Positions 1 through 8,933 of a stretch of DNA of 64,000 nt are shown piece after piece (positions within the stretch are counted from its first letter, which is position 1; each line of letters opens with the position of its first letter). The notes under the pieces were generated by a model that made no database searches, was not told the DNA's origin, and was given only the letters and a program-made list of their open reading frames with translations. The position numbers were made by a program, and so were the translations under genes. The DNA comes from Microlunatus flavus (GTDB lineage Bacteria > Actinomycetota > Actinomycetes > Propionibacteriales > Propionibacteriaceae): assembly GCF_900110855.1 (NCBI RefSeq), contig NZ_FOFA01000001.1, positions 186,001-250,000 of the forward strand, given 5' to 3'.

Positions 1-2739
1 CGACGCGCTGGTGCCCGAGGCGTTGGTCACGGTCAGCGAGACGTCGAAGCTGCCGGCCTTCTTGTAGGTGTGGCTGACCTTGGCGTCGCGGCCGTGGTAC
101 GGCACGCTGTCGTCGCCGAAGTCCCAGTCGTAGACGAGGTCGTCGCCGGGCGCGGACGTCACCGTCGAGGCCGGGGAGGGGGAGCTCCCGGCGTCGGCGG
201 CACCGCCCGTGCCCTCCCCCGCCACGAGGGCGGAGGAGGTCTGGGGGGCCGAGCCGGACGCGTCGTAGGAGCACGTCAGGCCCGAGCAGCTGGTGGTGAA
301 CGCGGCGGTCGGCGCGGTCGCCGCCGACCGGCCGGTGTCGCCGTAGTGGTCCTTCACCTGGGCCGCGCTGAGCGCCGCCGGGTAGACCGACACGTCGTCG
401 ATCGAGCCGGACAGGAAGCCCGTGGTGCCGGAGGGCAGGGTGTCGGCCCCGACCCGCCAGAAGCCGCCGTAGTCGCGGCCCGAGGTGATCGCGGCCCACG
501 AGGCGACCTTGGCCCCGTCGACGTACAGCACCATGCCCGAGGTCGAGGACAGCGTCGCGACCACCTGGTGCCAGGCCCCGTCGTTGTAGCTCTTGGTGCT
601 GGTGATGGCCCGCGAGGTGCCCTGCTGGTCGAGGTAGTAGACGATCTTGCCCGACGCGTTCAGGTAGACCTGCCGGTCGTGGCGGTAGCTGGTGCCGGTC
701 GGCACGTCGCCGAAGCCCACGACCTGGCCGCCCGCGGTCGACTTGGTCTGGAACCAGGCCTCCACGCTGTAGGTCTGCGGCGCCCGGACGAAGCCGTTGG
801 AGCTGGCGGCCGAGGCGTTGATCGTGCCGTTGACGGCCGCGCCCGTGTCGCCGTCGATCGCCCCCGCGGCGCCGAGCGTCATGCCCGAGGCCTTGGTGAG
901 GTCGGTGCTGCCGGCCCAGTCGGTGATCGCCGAGGCCGGGTCGTCGAGGCGCCAGTAGTTCGAGGCGCCGTCGGCGAGGACCTGCTGGGAGTAGGCCGAG
1001 GTGCCGACGGTCGCGCCGCTCGGGACGAGGCTGCGGGCGTTGCTCGTCGTCACGTTGCCGTCGACGTCGGTGATCCGCAGCTTGTAGCTGTACGTCGTGC
1101 CCGCCGTGATGTCGGTGTCGGTGTAGGCCACCGTCGTCTTCCACCACGGGGCCGTGACGTTGGTCTGGGTCTGCACCACGACGTTGTTGCGCAGCAGCTC
1201 GACCTTGGCCAGCACGGCGCTGTCACGGTCCCACGGCGCCGCGGTGACGCGGACGACGTTGGCGCCGACGACCTGCGCGCTCGGGGTGCCGACGGAGGTG
1301 CTCGCGCTGCCCGGGTCGGAGAAGTACACGCGCGGCGCGTCCTTCTTCGGGGCGAGCGAGCCCCGGGCGAAGCGGACGAGACCCTGCTGGGCCTTGCCGT
1401 TGACGGTCGGGAACTGCCCGCCGACCACGACGTAGTCGCTGGTGCTCTCGATGGTGAGGGTGGCCTGGCCGGAGTAGTAGCCGGTCGAGGTGTTGCCCAT
1501 CGCGAACTGCGGGAACCAGTTGATCAGCGCCGGCGCCTGGTAGCCCACGAAGTCCTTGAACTTCGTCGGCGAGTACGAGTTGCGCAGCACGTCGCCCTGG
1601 GCGTCGGCCGTGAACGCGTTGGCGCGCCACTCGACCTGCGTCGGGCGCTGCTGCGGGAAGGAGCCGATGTTGGAGCAGTCGTGCTGGTGGCTCGCGGCGT
1701 ACAGCACGCCGTTGGCGACGGTCGTGTCGTAGGTGTCGCCGTGGCAGTCGGCGAGCCACTTGATGGCGCCCCCTGCGGGGTCGACCGCCCAGGCGCCCTC
1801 GAAGTTGGAGTCGGTCCCGCCGAACCAGAAGCCGGCGCCGTAGACGGTGGTGCCGTCGGTCTTGAGCGACAGCACGCCGCCGTTCTGGCCGAACTGCTTG
1901 ACGACCTTGTTGACCGCCCAGGTCTGCGGGGCGCCCGTGGTCGGGTCGAGCGAGATGGACCCGTTGACGGTCGTGAGGGTCGAGCTCGTGAGGCTGCCGA
2001 CGCTGCCGAACTGGCCGCCGGCGATCACGTTGCCGTTGGGCGCGACGAGCAGGGCGCGGACGGCCTGGAAGTCGCCCGACTTGGGGACCCAGCCGGAGAG
2101 CAGCCCGCCGTCGGAGGCGCGGAAGGCGGCGAAACGGCCGCGGTTGACGCCGTTCGCCTGCGTGAAGGAGCCGCCGACGTAGACCGTGCTGCCCGTCGCG
2201 GAGATGGCGTAGACCGGGCCGCCGAGGTTGACGTTGAAGGTCGGGTCGACCTGGCCGGTGGCGGTGCTGAAGGCCACGAGGCGGTTGCGGGTCTGGCCGT
2301 CCACGCTGGTGAACTCGCCGCCCACGTACAGCCGGGACTGGTCGGGCGACAGGGCCAGGACGTGCACGACGCCGTTCAGCGTCGGCGCGAAGCTGCTGAC
2401 GAGGTCACCGGTGCTGATCGAGTAGGCCAGGAGGTTGGAGCGGACCGACTCGTTGCTGCCCGCGGCTGCGCCGGCCGGGCGCGCGGAGGCGAACTTGCCG
2501 CCCGCGTACACCGTGTCGCCGGCGATGGCCTGGTCCTCGACCCAGCCGTTCGGGTCGATCTGCGTCGTCGGCAGGACGTCGGTGGTCACCCCGCTCGAGG
2601 GGTCGGGCTGCACCACCGCGGGCGGTGCCGCGGCCGAGGCGGCCGGCAGCCCGAAGGCGCCCAGCAGGCTGACGAGCCCCAGGGCGAGCGTCAGCGGCAG
2701 CGTGACGGCGCGCCGCGTCGTCGTGGAAGTAGAAGTCAC
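1..2739 (-). CDS. Secreted multidomain protein: delta-60 propeller, Fn3/Ig-like, LamG and PKD domains (3' end outside window)
   Basis: Reads as 913 codons from a GTG at 2739 to the window edge without a stop, so the C-terminus is missing. Residues 1-37 form a signal peptide (arginine pair, hydrophobic core, Ala-rich cleavage region). Repeats of the YVGGxFT type at about 50-350 match delta-60/DUF5122 beta-propellers. An Fn3/Ig-like segment lies near 490-575, a LamG jelly-roll near 610-800 and a PKD domain near 810-913 (DWDFGDD near 870). It is a close paralog of the gene at 3004-5427, which ends after LamG, so the PKD part is specific to this copy. The start is chosen because the N-terminus aligns with the paralog at RRAVTLPLTL. 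Extracellular adhesion or glycan binding is inferred; the substrate is unknown. Confidence 0.85.
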   Translation of the reverse strand, partial: MTSTSTTTRRAVTLPLTLALGLVSLLGAFGLPAASAAAPPAVVQPDPSSGVTTDVLPTTQIDPNGWVEDQAIAGDTVYAGGKFASARPAGAAAGSNESVRSNLLAYSISTGDLVSSFAPTLNGVVHVLALSPDQSRLYVGGEFTSVDGQTRNRLVAFSTATGQVDPTFNVNLGGPVYAISATGSTVYVGGSFTQANGVNRGRFAAFRASDGGLLSGWVPKSGDFQAVRALLVAPNGNVIAGGQFGSVGSLTSSTLTTVNGSISLDPTTGAPQTWAVNKVVKQFGQNGGVLSLKTDGTTVYGAGFWFGGTDSNFEGAWAVDPAGGAIKWLADCHGDTYDTTVANGVLYAASHQHDCSNIGSFPQQRPTQVEWRANAFTADAQGDVLRNSYSPTKFKDFVGYQAPALINWFPQFAMGNTSTGYYSGQATLTIESTSDYVVVGGQFPTVNGKAQQGLVRFARGSLAPKKDAPRVYFSDPGSASTSVGTPSAQVVGANVVRVTAAPWDRDSAVLAKVELLRNNVVVQTQTNVTAPWWKTTVAYTDTDITAGTTYSYKLRITDVDGNVTTSNARSLVPSGATVGTSAYSQQVLADGASNYWRLDDPASAITDWAGSTDLTKASGMTLGAAGAIDGDTGAAVNGTINASAASSNGFVRAPQTYSVEAWFQTKSTAGGQVVGFGDVPTGTSYRHDRQVYLNASGKIVYYLDQQGTSRAITSTKSYNDGAWHQVVATLSSTSGMVLYVDGAKVASWAAITSGRDYGGFWRVGADTLPSGTTGFLSGSIDDVSVYPAALSAAQVKDHYGDTGRSAATAPTAAFTTSCSGLTCSYDASGSAPQTSSALVAGEGTGGAADAGSSPSPASTVTSAPGDDLVYDWDFGDDSVPYHGRDAKVSHTYKKAGSFDVSLTVTNASGTSAS

Positions 2740-2801
2740 CGCGAAAGTCCCCCGCAGTCGAAGAGATGTGAGGGGCAGTCGTGTCCCCGTGCCCCGCGAG
2801 G

Positions 2802-2807
2802 AGTATA
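2802..2807 (-). promoter_or_regulatory. Probable -10 element of the first LamG/PKD gene
   Basis: On the minus strand the hexamer TATACT lies 62 nt upstream of the GTG start at 2739. No clear -35 sequence is visible. The paralogous gene has a comparable hexamer (TACTAT) at a similar distance, which supports both calls. Confidence 0.4.
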
Positions 2808-2905
2808 AGGGCTTCCTGAATGACGTGTGGCCTTTTGCCCCTACCACCCGGCAAGAGCGGCAAGCCCTGTCGCTCACGTGGTGAGCGAGGTCACCGGCAG
2901 ATGGT

Positions 2906-2942
2906 GTGAGGGCGTGCCCCCCGCCTCGGGGCACGCCCTCAC
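2906..2942 (-). terminator. Hairpin terminator after the second LamG gene
   Basis: A perfect 15-bp stem (GTGAGGGCGTGCCCC and its complement) with a 7-nt loop lies between the stop at 3004 and the next gene start at 2739. There is no T-run, as is common for terminators in very GC-rich actinobacteria. Confidence 0.7.
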
Positions 2943-3003
2943 GTCGTTCCGGTCGTCGTCGTCGCCCGTCGCGCCGCCGTGCTGCCCGCACGGCGGCGCC
3001 AGG

Positions 3004-5427
3004 TCAGCGACCCGAGTCGGTCTTGTGGTCCTTGACCTGGGCGGCGCTGAGCGCCGTCGGGTAGACCGCCACGTCGTCGATCGTGCCGCTCAGGTAGCCG
3101 GTGGCGCTGCCGGGCAGCTTGTCCGCCCCGATGCGCCAGTAGCCGCCGTAGTTGCGCGACGACGTCACCCCCGAGCTCGACGACACCTTGGCGCCGTCCA
3201 CGTAGAGCACCATGCCGCTGCTCGACAGGGTGGCCACCACGTGGTGCCAGGCGTTGTTGTTGTAGCTGGAGGCGCTGGTCACCGTCCGCGACGTGCCGTT
3301 CTGGTCGAGGTAGAAGGCCAGCTTCCCCGCCGAGGTCAGGTAGACCTGCCGGTCGTGGCGGTAGCTCGTGCCGGTGGGCACGTCGCCGAAGCCGACGACC
3401 TGGCCGCCCGTGGTCGACGACGTCTTGAACCACGCCTCGACGCTGAACGTCTGCGGGGCGCGGACGAAGCCGTTGTTCGCCGCCGCGGACGCGCTGCCGC
3501 TGCCGTTCACGGTGGCCGCGCGGTCGGTGCCGATCGCGCCCGCGGTGCCGAGGGTCATCCCCGAGGCGCGGTTGAGGTCGGTGCTCCCGGCCCAGTCGGT
3601 GACCGTGCTGCTCGACGACGGGTCGTCCAGGCGCCAGTAGTTCGAGGCGCCGTCGGTGCGGACCTGGTTGTCGTAGGTCGAGCTCGGGATGGCCGACCCG
3701 CTCGGCGTGACGCTGCGGGCGTTGCTCGTCGTCACGTTGCCGTCGGCGTCGGTCATCCGCAGCCGGTAGCTGTACGACGTCCCCGAGCTGACGCTGCGGT
3801 CGGTGTAGGCGAGCGTCGTCTTCCACCAGGGCGCGGTGACGTTGGTCTGGGTGTAGATCGTCGAGCCGTTGCGCTGGAGCTCGACCTTGGCCAGCACCGC
3901 GTCGTCACGGTCCCAGGGCGCGGCGGTCACGCGCACGGCGTTGGAGCCCACGACCTGCACGGCCGGGGTGCCGACGGACGTGCTCGCACTGCCCGGGTCG
4001 GAGAAGTAGACCCGCGGGCCGTCCTTCTTGGGCGCGATGCCCCCGCGGGCGAAGCGCACGAGGCCCTGCTGCGCCTTGCCGTTCACCGTCGGGAACTGCC
4101 CGCCGACGACGACGTAGTCGCTCGTGCTCTCGATGGTGAGCGTCGGCTGGCCCGAGTAGTAGCCGGTGGTCGGGCCCATCGCGAACTGCGGGAACCAGTT
4201 GACCATCGCGGGCGCCTGGTAGGCCGAGTAGTCCTTGAACTTGGTCGGCGAGAGCGAGTTCGGCAGGACCTGGCCGCGGGCGGTGGCGGTGAACGCGTTG
4301 GCGCGCCACTCGACCTGGGTCGGCCGCTGCTGGGTGAAGCCGTTGATGTTCGAGCAGTCGTGCTGGTGGCTGGCCGCGTACACGACGCCGTTGGCGACGG
4401 TGGTGTCGTACGTGTCGCCGTGGCAGTCGGCGAGCCAGGTGATCGTGCCGTCGGAGGGCCGGACCGCCCACGCGCCCTCGTAGTTGGACTGCGTGCCGCC
4501 GAACCAGAAGCCGGCGCCGTACACGGTGGTGCCGTCGGTGTGCAGCGACAGCACGCCGCCGTCGGAGCCGTACTGCTTGACGACCTTGTTGACGTTCCAG
4601 GTCTTGGCGGCGCCGGTCGTCGGGTCGAGCGAGGCCGAGCCGGGCGCCGTGGTGAGCGTGGAGCTCGTGAGGCTGCCGATGCTGCCGAACGAGCCGCCCG
4701 CGACGACGTTGCCGCCTGGTGCGACGAGCAGTGCGCGGACGACCTGGTAGTCGCCGGACTTGGGCACCCAGCTGCTGAGCAGCGCGCCGTCCGTGGCCCG
4801 GAAGGCGGCGAGGCGGCCGCGGTTGACGCCGTTGGCGGAGGTGAACGACCCGCCGACGTACACGGTGCTGCTGGTCGCCGAGATCGCGTAGACCGGGCCG
4901 CCGACGTTCACGTTGAAGCTGCTGATGACTGCGCCGGTCGAGGTGCTGATGGCGACCAGGCGGTTGCGGGTCACGCCGCCGACGGTGGTGAACTCGCCAC
5001 CCACGTAGAGGCGCGACTTGTCGGGCGAGAGCGCGAGGACGCGGACGACGCCGTTGAGGTTCGGGTTGAAGGACTTGAGGGCGCCCGTGCTGATCGAGTA
5101 GGCCAGCAGGTTGTTGCGCGTGCTCTGGCTGGTGCCCGCCGCGGCGCCCGCCGGGCGCGCGGAGGTGAACTTGCCGCCGACGTAGACCGTGTCGCCCACG
5201 ATCGCCTGGTCGAGGACGTAGCCGCCGCTGTTGATCTGCGTGGTGGGCAGCACGTCGGCCGTCATGCCGTACGCGCTGTCGGGCTGGACGTCGGCCGGGG
5301 GCGCCGCCGCCTCAGCCTGCGGCAGCCCGAAGGCGCCGAGGAGACCTGCGAGCGTGAGCAGCAGGGTCAGGGGCAGCGTGACTGCCCGTCGGCCGTTCTG
5401 TATCGAGTCAGTCCTCGTGTGAGTCAA
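3004..5427 (-). CDS. Secreted protein with delta-60 beta-propeller, Fn3/Ig-like and LamG domains
   Basis: 807 aa from a TTG at 5427. Longer upstream in-frame starts exist, but the TTG gives a clean Sec signal peptide (RRAVTLPLTL, then a Leu/Ala core ending near AEAA at 40) that aligns with the paralog at 1-2739, and a G-rich stretch precedes it. Residues 50-350 hold repeats such as LYVGGEFTTVGG, typical of delta-60/DUF5122 propellers. Fn3/Ig-like sequence lies near 490-570 and a concanavalin-like LamG domain near 610-800 (VEAWFKTSS, WHHVVATL, IDDVAVY). It stops right after LamG, where the paralog continues into PKD. It is probably an exported surface or matrix protein; ligand and activity are not deducible. 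Confidence 0.85.
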   Translation of the reverse strand: MTHTRTDSIQNGRRAVTLPLTLLLTLAGLLGAFGLPQAEAAAPPADVQPDSAYGMTADVLPTTQINSGGYVLDQAIVGDTVYVGGKFTSARPAGAAAGTSQSTRNNLLAYSISTGALKSFNPNLNGVVRVLALSPDKSRLYVGGEFTTVGGVTRNRLVAISTSTGAVISSFNVNVGGPVYAISATSSTVYVGGSFTSANGVNRGRLAAFRATDGALLSSWVPKSGDYQVVRALLVAPGGNVVAGGSFGSIGSLTSSTLTTAPGSASLDPTTGAAKTWNVNKVVKQYGSDGGVLSLHTDGTTVYGAGFWFGGTQSNYEGAWAVRPSDGTITWLADCHGDTYDTTVANGVVYAASHQHDCSNINGFTQQRPTQVEWRANAFTATARGQVLPNSLSPTKFKDYSAYQAPAMVNWFPQFAMGPTTGYYSGQPTLTIESTSDYVVVGGQFPTVNGKAQQGLVRFARGGIAPKKDGPRVYFSDPGSASTSVGTPAVQVVGSNAVRVTAAPWDRDDAVLAKVELQRNGSTIYTQTNVTAPWWKTTLAYTDRSVSSGTSYSYRLRMTDADGNVTTSNARSVTPSGSAIPSSTYDNQVRTDGASNYWRLDDPSSSSTVTDWAGSTDLNRASGMTLGTAGAIGTDRAATVNGSGSASAAANNGFVRAPQTFSVEAWFKTSSTTGGQVVGFGDVPTGTSYRHDRQVYLTSAGKLAFYLDQNGTSRTVTSASSYNNNAWHHVVATLSSSGMVLYVDGAKVSSSSGVTSSRNYGGYWRIGADKLPGSATGYLSGTIDDVAVYPTALSAAQVKDHKTDSGR

Positions 5428-5494
5428 CGCGTGTGCCCCCCGGCCGCAGAAAAGAGTGGTGACCCCTGGGCGACGCAGCCCGGAGCCGGGCTCG

Positions 5495-5500
5495 ATAGTA
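5495..5500 (-). promoter_or_regulatory. Probable -10 element of the second LamG gene
   Basis: TACTAT on the minus strand, 67 nt upstream of the TTG start at 5427. Position and leader length resemble those of the paralog's promoter. Confidence 0.35.
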
Positions 5501-5534
5501 GGAAGTGTTCTGGCCGTCGTGCACATCACGCCCA

Positions 5535-5568
5535 GGTCACGGCGTCCCCTCCCGCTCACGCCGTGACC
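5535..5568 (-). terminator. Terminator-like inverted repeat after the glycan operon
   Basis: Perfect 10-bp arms (GGTCACGGCG / CGCCGTGACC) separated by 14 nt, immediately downstream of the deacetylase stop at 5573. It could equally be an operator for the gene starting at 5427, so the role is uncertain. Confidence 0.5.
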
Positions 5569-5572
5569 GATG

Positions 5573-6316
5573 TCACCTCCGGAAACGGGCCGCGCGCACC
5601 GGCGCGCCGCTGGCGAGCGCGTCGCCCAGCGACCGTGCGCGGAGCCCCTCGGCGGCGTACGCGGTGAGCACGCGGTCCACCAGGTCGCCCCGGTCGACGC
5701 TCGGCGCGCGCAGCGGCCCGTCGGGCGCCTCGGCACCGTCGGACTCGTCGGCGAAGGCGTCGTGGGCCAGCACGACCGCGCCCGCGCGGGCGCCCTGCCG
5801 CGCCTTGGCCACCCGTTCCTCCTGGGTGACGTCGCGCCAGTCCCAGGTCGTGGGTCCCCACAGCACGGGGACCATCCCCGCCCGCCGGACGGCGAGCCAG
5901 GTCGCCGGCGTCTGGGCGCCGTAGGGCGGGCGGAACCAGCGCACGGCCTCGCCGGTCAGCGCCTCGAGCTCGGCCTTCGCGGCGGCCGTGCGGGCGCGCA
6001 CCTCGGCCGGGGGCAGGTGCGTCAGGCGGGCGTGGTCGACCCCGTGGAGCGCGACCTCGTGCCCGGCGGCGCGCACCCGGGCGAGCAGCTCCGGGTGGCG
6101 GCGGACCCGGGTCAGCAGCACGAAGAACGTCGCCGTGGCGTCGTGGGCGGCCAGGGCCTCGAGCACGGCCGGCGTGCCCACCGGGTCCGGGCCGTCGTCG
6201 AACGTCAGCACGAGCTCCGGCCGCTGCGTGCGGACGGCCTCGACGGAGCCGACGACGCCGGCGGCGCGCCGCACGGTGTCCTTGAGCCCCCGGGGCACGC
6301 GGTCACGCAGCGGCAC
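5573..6316 (-). CDS. Polysaccharide deacetylase (NodB/CE4 family)
   Basis: 247 aa. The CE4 motifs are present in order: LTFDDGPD (metal/catalytic Asp40-Asp41), an H-x3-H pair (His91, His95) in HEVALHGVDH, and RPPYG near 129-133. The family removes N- or O-acetyl groups from polysaccharides using a divalent metal. The GTG start overlaps the upstream GT2 stop by 14 nt and has a GAGGGGGA ribosome-binding site. A longer frame reaching 6490 is only the shadow of the GT2 gene. No signal peptide is seen with this start, so it may act on a cytoplasmic glycolipid or need a partner for export. It is the last gene of a four-gene overlapping operon. Confidence 0.88.
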   Translation of the reverse strand: MPLRDRVPRGLKDTVRRAAGVVGSVEAVRTQRPELVLTFDDGPDPVGTPAVLEALAAHDATATFFVLLTRVRRHPELLARVRAAGHEVALHGVDHARLTHLPPAEVRARTAAAKAELEALTGEAVRWFRPPYGAQTPATWLAVRRAGMVPVLWGPTTWDWRDVTQEERVAKARQGARAGAVVLAHDAFADESDGAEAPDGPLRAPSVDRGDLVDRVLTAYAAEGLRARSLGDALASGAPVRAARFRR

Positions 6317-7250
6317 CGGTCCCCCTCGCGTACTCGGCGTGGTGCAGGCCGAGCGCACCGCGCACCATGCCCAGCCCGCGCAGGGCGGCGCGGAGACCGC
6401 GGGCCTGGTCGACGGGACGGCGCAGCGCGAGCCCGGCGCCGGCGCGCAGGCCGCCGACGACCACGCGCACCGAGCCGGCCAGGGCCGCACGGGCGCGGAC
6501 GACGGTGCGGGCGACCGGGCCGGGCGCCAGCCGCAGCCCCACCCGCACCCAGGCGTCCCCGTGGCTCATGGCCCGGCCCAGCACCCAGCGCCGCGTCATC
6601 CGCTCGGGCAGCACGCGGTCGACGGCGACGGACCCCGCGCACCAGACCATGGCCTCGCCGCGCGCGTGCAGCTGCCGGCTGAAGAGCGTGTCCTCCCCGC
6701 CCGCCAGGCCCACGCTCTCGTCGAAGCGCTGGCCGAGGGCGCGCAGCCGCCGGGCGTCGAGGAGCAGGTTCCCGGCCGCGGCGACGCTGATCGGTGCGCC
6801 GGTGGCGAGGTTGCGCCGGGTGTGGAAGCGGCCGGCGGCGACCCAGGGGTCGAGCGGCCCGGTGAACTCGGGCACCACCCGGCCGGCGACGAGGACGGCG
6901 CCGGTGGCCTCCTGGGTCTCGACGAGCGCCGCGAGCCAGCCGGGCTCGGGCCGCTCGTCGTCGTCGATCATCGCCACCAGGTCGCCGTCGAGGTCGTCGA
7001 GCGCCCCGTCGAGGATGCGGTTGCGGACGGCGGCGATGCCGGGCACCGGCTGGTGCGCGTAGTGCACCCGGCCGTCCGCGAGGGCGTCGACCGTGGCGCG
7101 CGCCGAGCCCTCCGGGTCGTTGTCGACGACGAGGACCGCGAACGGCCGCCCGGGCAGGTCGCGGGCCTGGTCGAGCAGGCGGGGCAGCAGGTCCGCCAGC
7201 TCGGCGGGCCGGCGGTAGGTCGGGACGCCGACGACGACGCTCGCGCGCAC
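6303..7250 (-). CDS. Family 2 glycosyltransferase
   Basis: 315 aa from GTG 7250, nine nt after the upstream stop. GT-A features are visible: an N-terminal VGVPTYRRP strand, VVDNDPEGS (42-49), an RNR motif near 76-78, and the nucleotide/metal-binding MIDDDE (94-99). The C-terminal part (GGEDTLFSRQL, then VLPERMTRRWVLGR) resembles rhamnosyl- and galactosyl-transferases of exopolysaccharide loci. The C-terminus is basic and helical, suggesting membrane association. It sits between a cytidylyltransferase and a deacetylase, so a role in building a surface glycan is inferred. Donor and acceptor cannot be read from the sequence. Confidence 0.88.
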   Translation of the reverse strand: MRASVVVGVPTYRRPAELADLLPRLLDQARDLPGRPFAVLVVDNDPEGSARATVDALADGRVHYAHQPVPGIAAVRNRILDGALDDLDGDLVAMIDDDERPEPGWLAALVETQEATGAVLVAGRVVPEFTGPLDPWVAAGRFHTRRNLATGAPISVAAAGNLLLDARRLRALGQRFDESVGLAGGEDTLFSRQLHARGEAMVWCAGSVAVDRVLPERMTRRWVLGRAMSHGDAWVRVGLRLAPGPVARTVVRARAALAGSVRVVVGGLRAGAGLALRRPVDQARGLRAALRGLGMVRGALGLHHAEYARGTGAAA

Positions 7251-7258
7251 CGGCGCCC

Positions 7259-8098
7259 TCAGCGGGCGGCGAGGACCGAGCGCAGCGCGGTGCTCGAGGT
7301 GTGCGGGGTGTACGGGAAGTAGCGCAGCTCGACGCCGACCTGCGCCATCTCGGCCTCCAGTCGGTCGCCCTTGGCGGTGCCGCGCCAGTCGTCGCCCTTG
7401 AACAGGACGTCGAAGCCGACCTTCTCCCAGGCCAGCAGCTTGTTGGAGGAGGTGTCGACGACGACGTCGTCGACCAGGCTGATCGCGTCGACCACCGCAG
7501 CGCGCTCGGCCAGCGTCACCATCGGCGGACGGCCCTTGGCGCGGACGAGGGCCTCGTCGGTCACGACGCCGACGACCAGGCGGTCGCACAGCGAGCGCGC
7601 CCGCTCGATGATCCGCAGGTGGCCGATGTGGAACATGTCCCAGCCGCCCGGCACGTAGCCCACGCGGACGCCGGGGTCGGACGCCTCGGTGCGGACGATG
7701 ACCTCGGCCACCGCGGGCAGCGCCGGCGCGTCGCTGCGGGGCCGCAGCACCTCCGCCGTCGCACCCGGGGCCTCGGCGGTGAAGAGGTAGGCCTGCTTGG
7801 GCCCCAGCCCGGCCGCGGCCTCGGCGGGGCCGACCACGTCGACGTCGTCGACGTCCTTGAGGGCGGCGACGAGGCTGATCCGCTCGTCGAGCGGCATGAC
7901 GGGGGCGAGGCCCTCCAGCCGCTCGACCTGCTCGTCGGTCCGCACCCGGGCCACGAGCCGCTCGCAGCGGCGCCGGGCCTGCGCGATCACGTCGAGCTGC
8001 CCGACCGTCAGCAGGTCGAAGGCACCGGTGAGCCGTCCGACCTCCACGGGTCCCACGCTACCGGCGCCGGAGGTGCGCCGTGGCTGCTCAGGCGACAT
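7259..8098 (-). CDS. Tandem cytidylyltransferase-fold protein with a degenerate first domain
   Basis: 279 aa containing two copies of the nucleotidyltransferase (TagD/CTP_transf_like) fold. The second (about 140-279) carries the intact motifs: GGWDMFHIGH (151-160), KGDDW near 231 and TPHTSST near 266-272, matching CTP:glycerol-3-phosphate-type enzymes. The first (about 18-115) has the same FDLLT..QLDVIAQARRRC layout, but the HxGH motif is replaced by TVGQ (31-34), so it should be catalytically dead. It is encoded with an 11-nt overlap after a CDP-alcohol phosphotransferase. The pair therefore probably makes and then uses a CDP-activated alcohol for a glycopolymer or phospholipid head group. 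Substrate unknown. Confidence 0.8.
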   Translation of the reverse strand: MSPEQPRRTSGAGSVGPVEVGRLTGAFDLLTVGQLDVIAQARRRCERLVARVRTDEQVERLEGLAPVMPLDERISLVAALKDVDDVDVVGPAEAAAGLGPKQAYLFTAEAPGATAEVLRPRSDAPALPAVAEVIVRTEASDPGVRVGYVPGGWDMFHIGHLRIIERARSLCDRLVVGVVTDEALVRAKGRPPMVTLAERAAVVDAISLVDDVVVDTSSNKLLAWEKVGFDVLFKGDDWRGTAKGDRLEAEMAQVGVELRYFPYTPHTSSTALRSVLAAR

Positions 8099-8933
8099 CG
8101 GCCCGGGCCTCCGCGCGGAGCCGGTCGAGGGCGACGACGTCGCGGCGCCACTTGAGCACGACCAGGAGCGTGTAGCCGACCGTGGCGGCGGCGAGGAACG
8201 TGTAGACGCCGACGAAGACCGCGTGGGCGCCGAGCAGCAGCATCGCCAGGCAGAGCACGCCGTAGTCGGTCGGCAGCTTGAGCAGCGCGCTCGAGGCGCC
8301 GGGCGCGGTCTTGGCCGGGGCCGGGACCCCGAGCTCGGCCCGCGTGGTCCGACCCAGCAGGTCGACGAGGATCATGCCGAAGAAGTGCACGCTCGAGGCG
8401 GCCGCGAAGGCCAGCGGCACGACGAGCCAGCCCGGCGCCAGGTCGAGGTGGAGGAACCACGTGACCAGCACGGCCATGTGCACCACGACGACCTTGAGCG
8501 AGTCGACCGTGTGGTCGAGCCACTCCCCCAGCAGGCTGCCGCCACCGCGCAGGCGGGCGAGCTGGCCGTCGGCGGAGTCGAGCGCGTAGCCGAGGACGAG
8601 CAGCAGCGCGACCCCGATCCCCGTGGCCCAGGTGGCGGGCGCGAGCGCCAGCAGCACGATGCCCGCGAACGTGGCGACGGCGCTCAGCGCGGTCACCTGG
8701 TTGGGCGTGAGCCCCGCGACGTACGCCAGCGCGGCGAGCACCCGGCCCAGCGGCCGGTTGACGAAGATCGAGTACGGGGGTCCGCCGCGGGCGCTCTTCT
8801 GCGCCCCGCGCAGGCGGGCGAGCGCCTCGCGGAACCCGGGGGCTCCGGTCGTGCCGGCCGCGGCCGGCGTGCCGGCGGTCGTGCCGGCGGGCGCGTGCGC
8901 GCCGGGGGCACCGGCTGTGCGTTCGGGGGGCAT
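8088..8933 (-). CDS. CDP-alcohol phosphatidyltransferase family membrane protein
   Basis: 281 aa. The family signature D-x2-D-G-x2-A-R-x8-G-x3-D-x3-D is present (DSADGQLAR at about 119-127, then EWLDHTVD at 137-144). At least five hydrophobic segments follow it. The ATG at 8933 is preferred over the one at 8975 because GAGAGG lies at good spacing before it. The Ala/Pro/Thr-rich N-terminus (about 35 residues) is probably disordered. The family transfers a phospho-alcohol from CDP to a lipid or sugar acceptor at the cytoplasmic membrane. It is the first gene of the operon running down to 5573; its stop overlaps the cytidylyltransferase start. Confidence 0.87.
   Translation of the reverse strand: MPPERTAGAPGAHAPAGTTAGTPAAAGTTGAPGFREALARLRGAQKSARGGPPYSIFVNRPLGRVLAALAYVAGLTPNQVTALSAVATFAGIVLLALAPATWATGIGVALLLVLGYALDSADGQLARLRGGGSLLGEWLDHTVDSLKVVVVHMAVLVTWFLHLDLAPGWLVVPLAFAAASSVHFFGMILVDLLGRTTRAELGVPAPAKTAPGASSALLKLPTDYGVLCLAMLLLGAHAVFVGVYTFLAAATVGYTLLVVLKWRRDVVALDRLRAEARADVA

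Noticed and set aside
70-5667. Very long open frames on the plus strand opposite the two LamG genes (about 900 codons each)
   Set aside because: They are GC-driven mirrors of the minus-strand genes: translations are Arg/Gly/Val-rich with no domains, while the minus frames show signal peptides, propeller repeats and LamG motifs. Similar mirrors occur opposite nearly every gene here.
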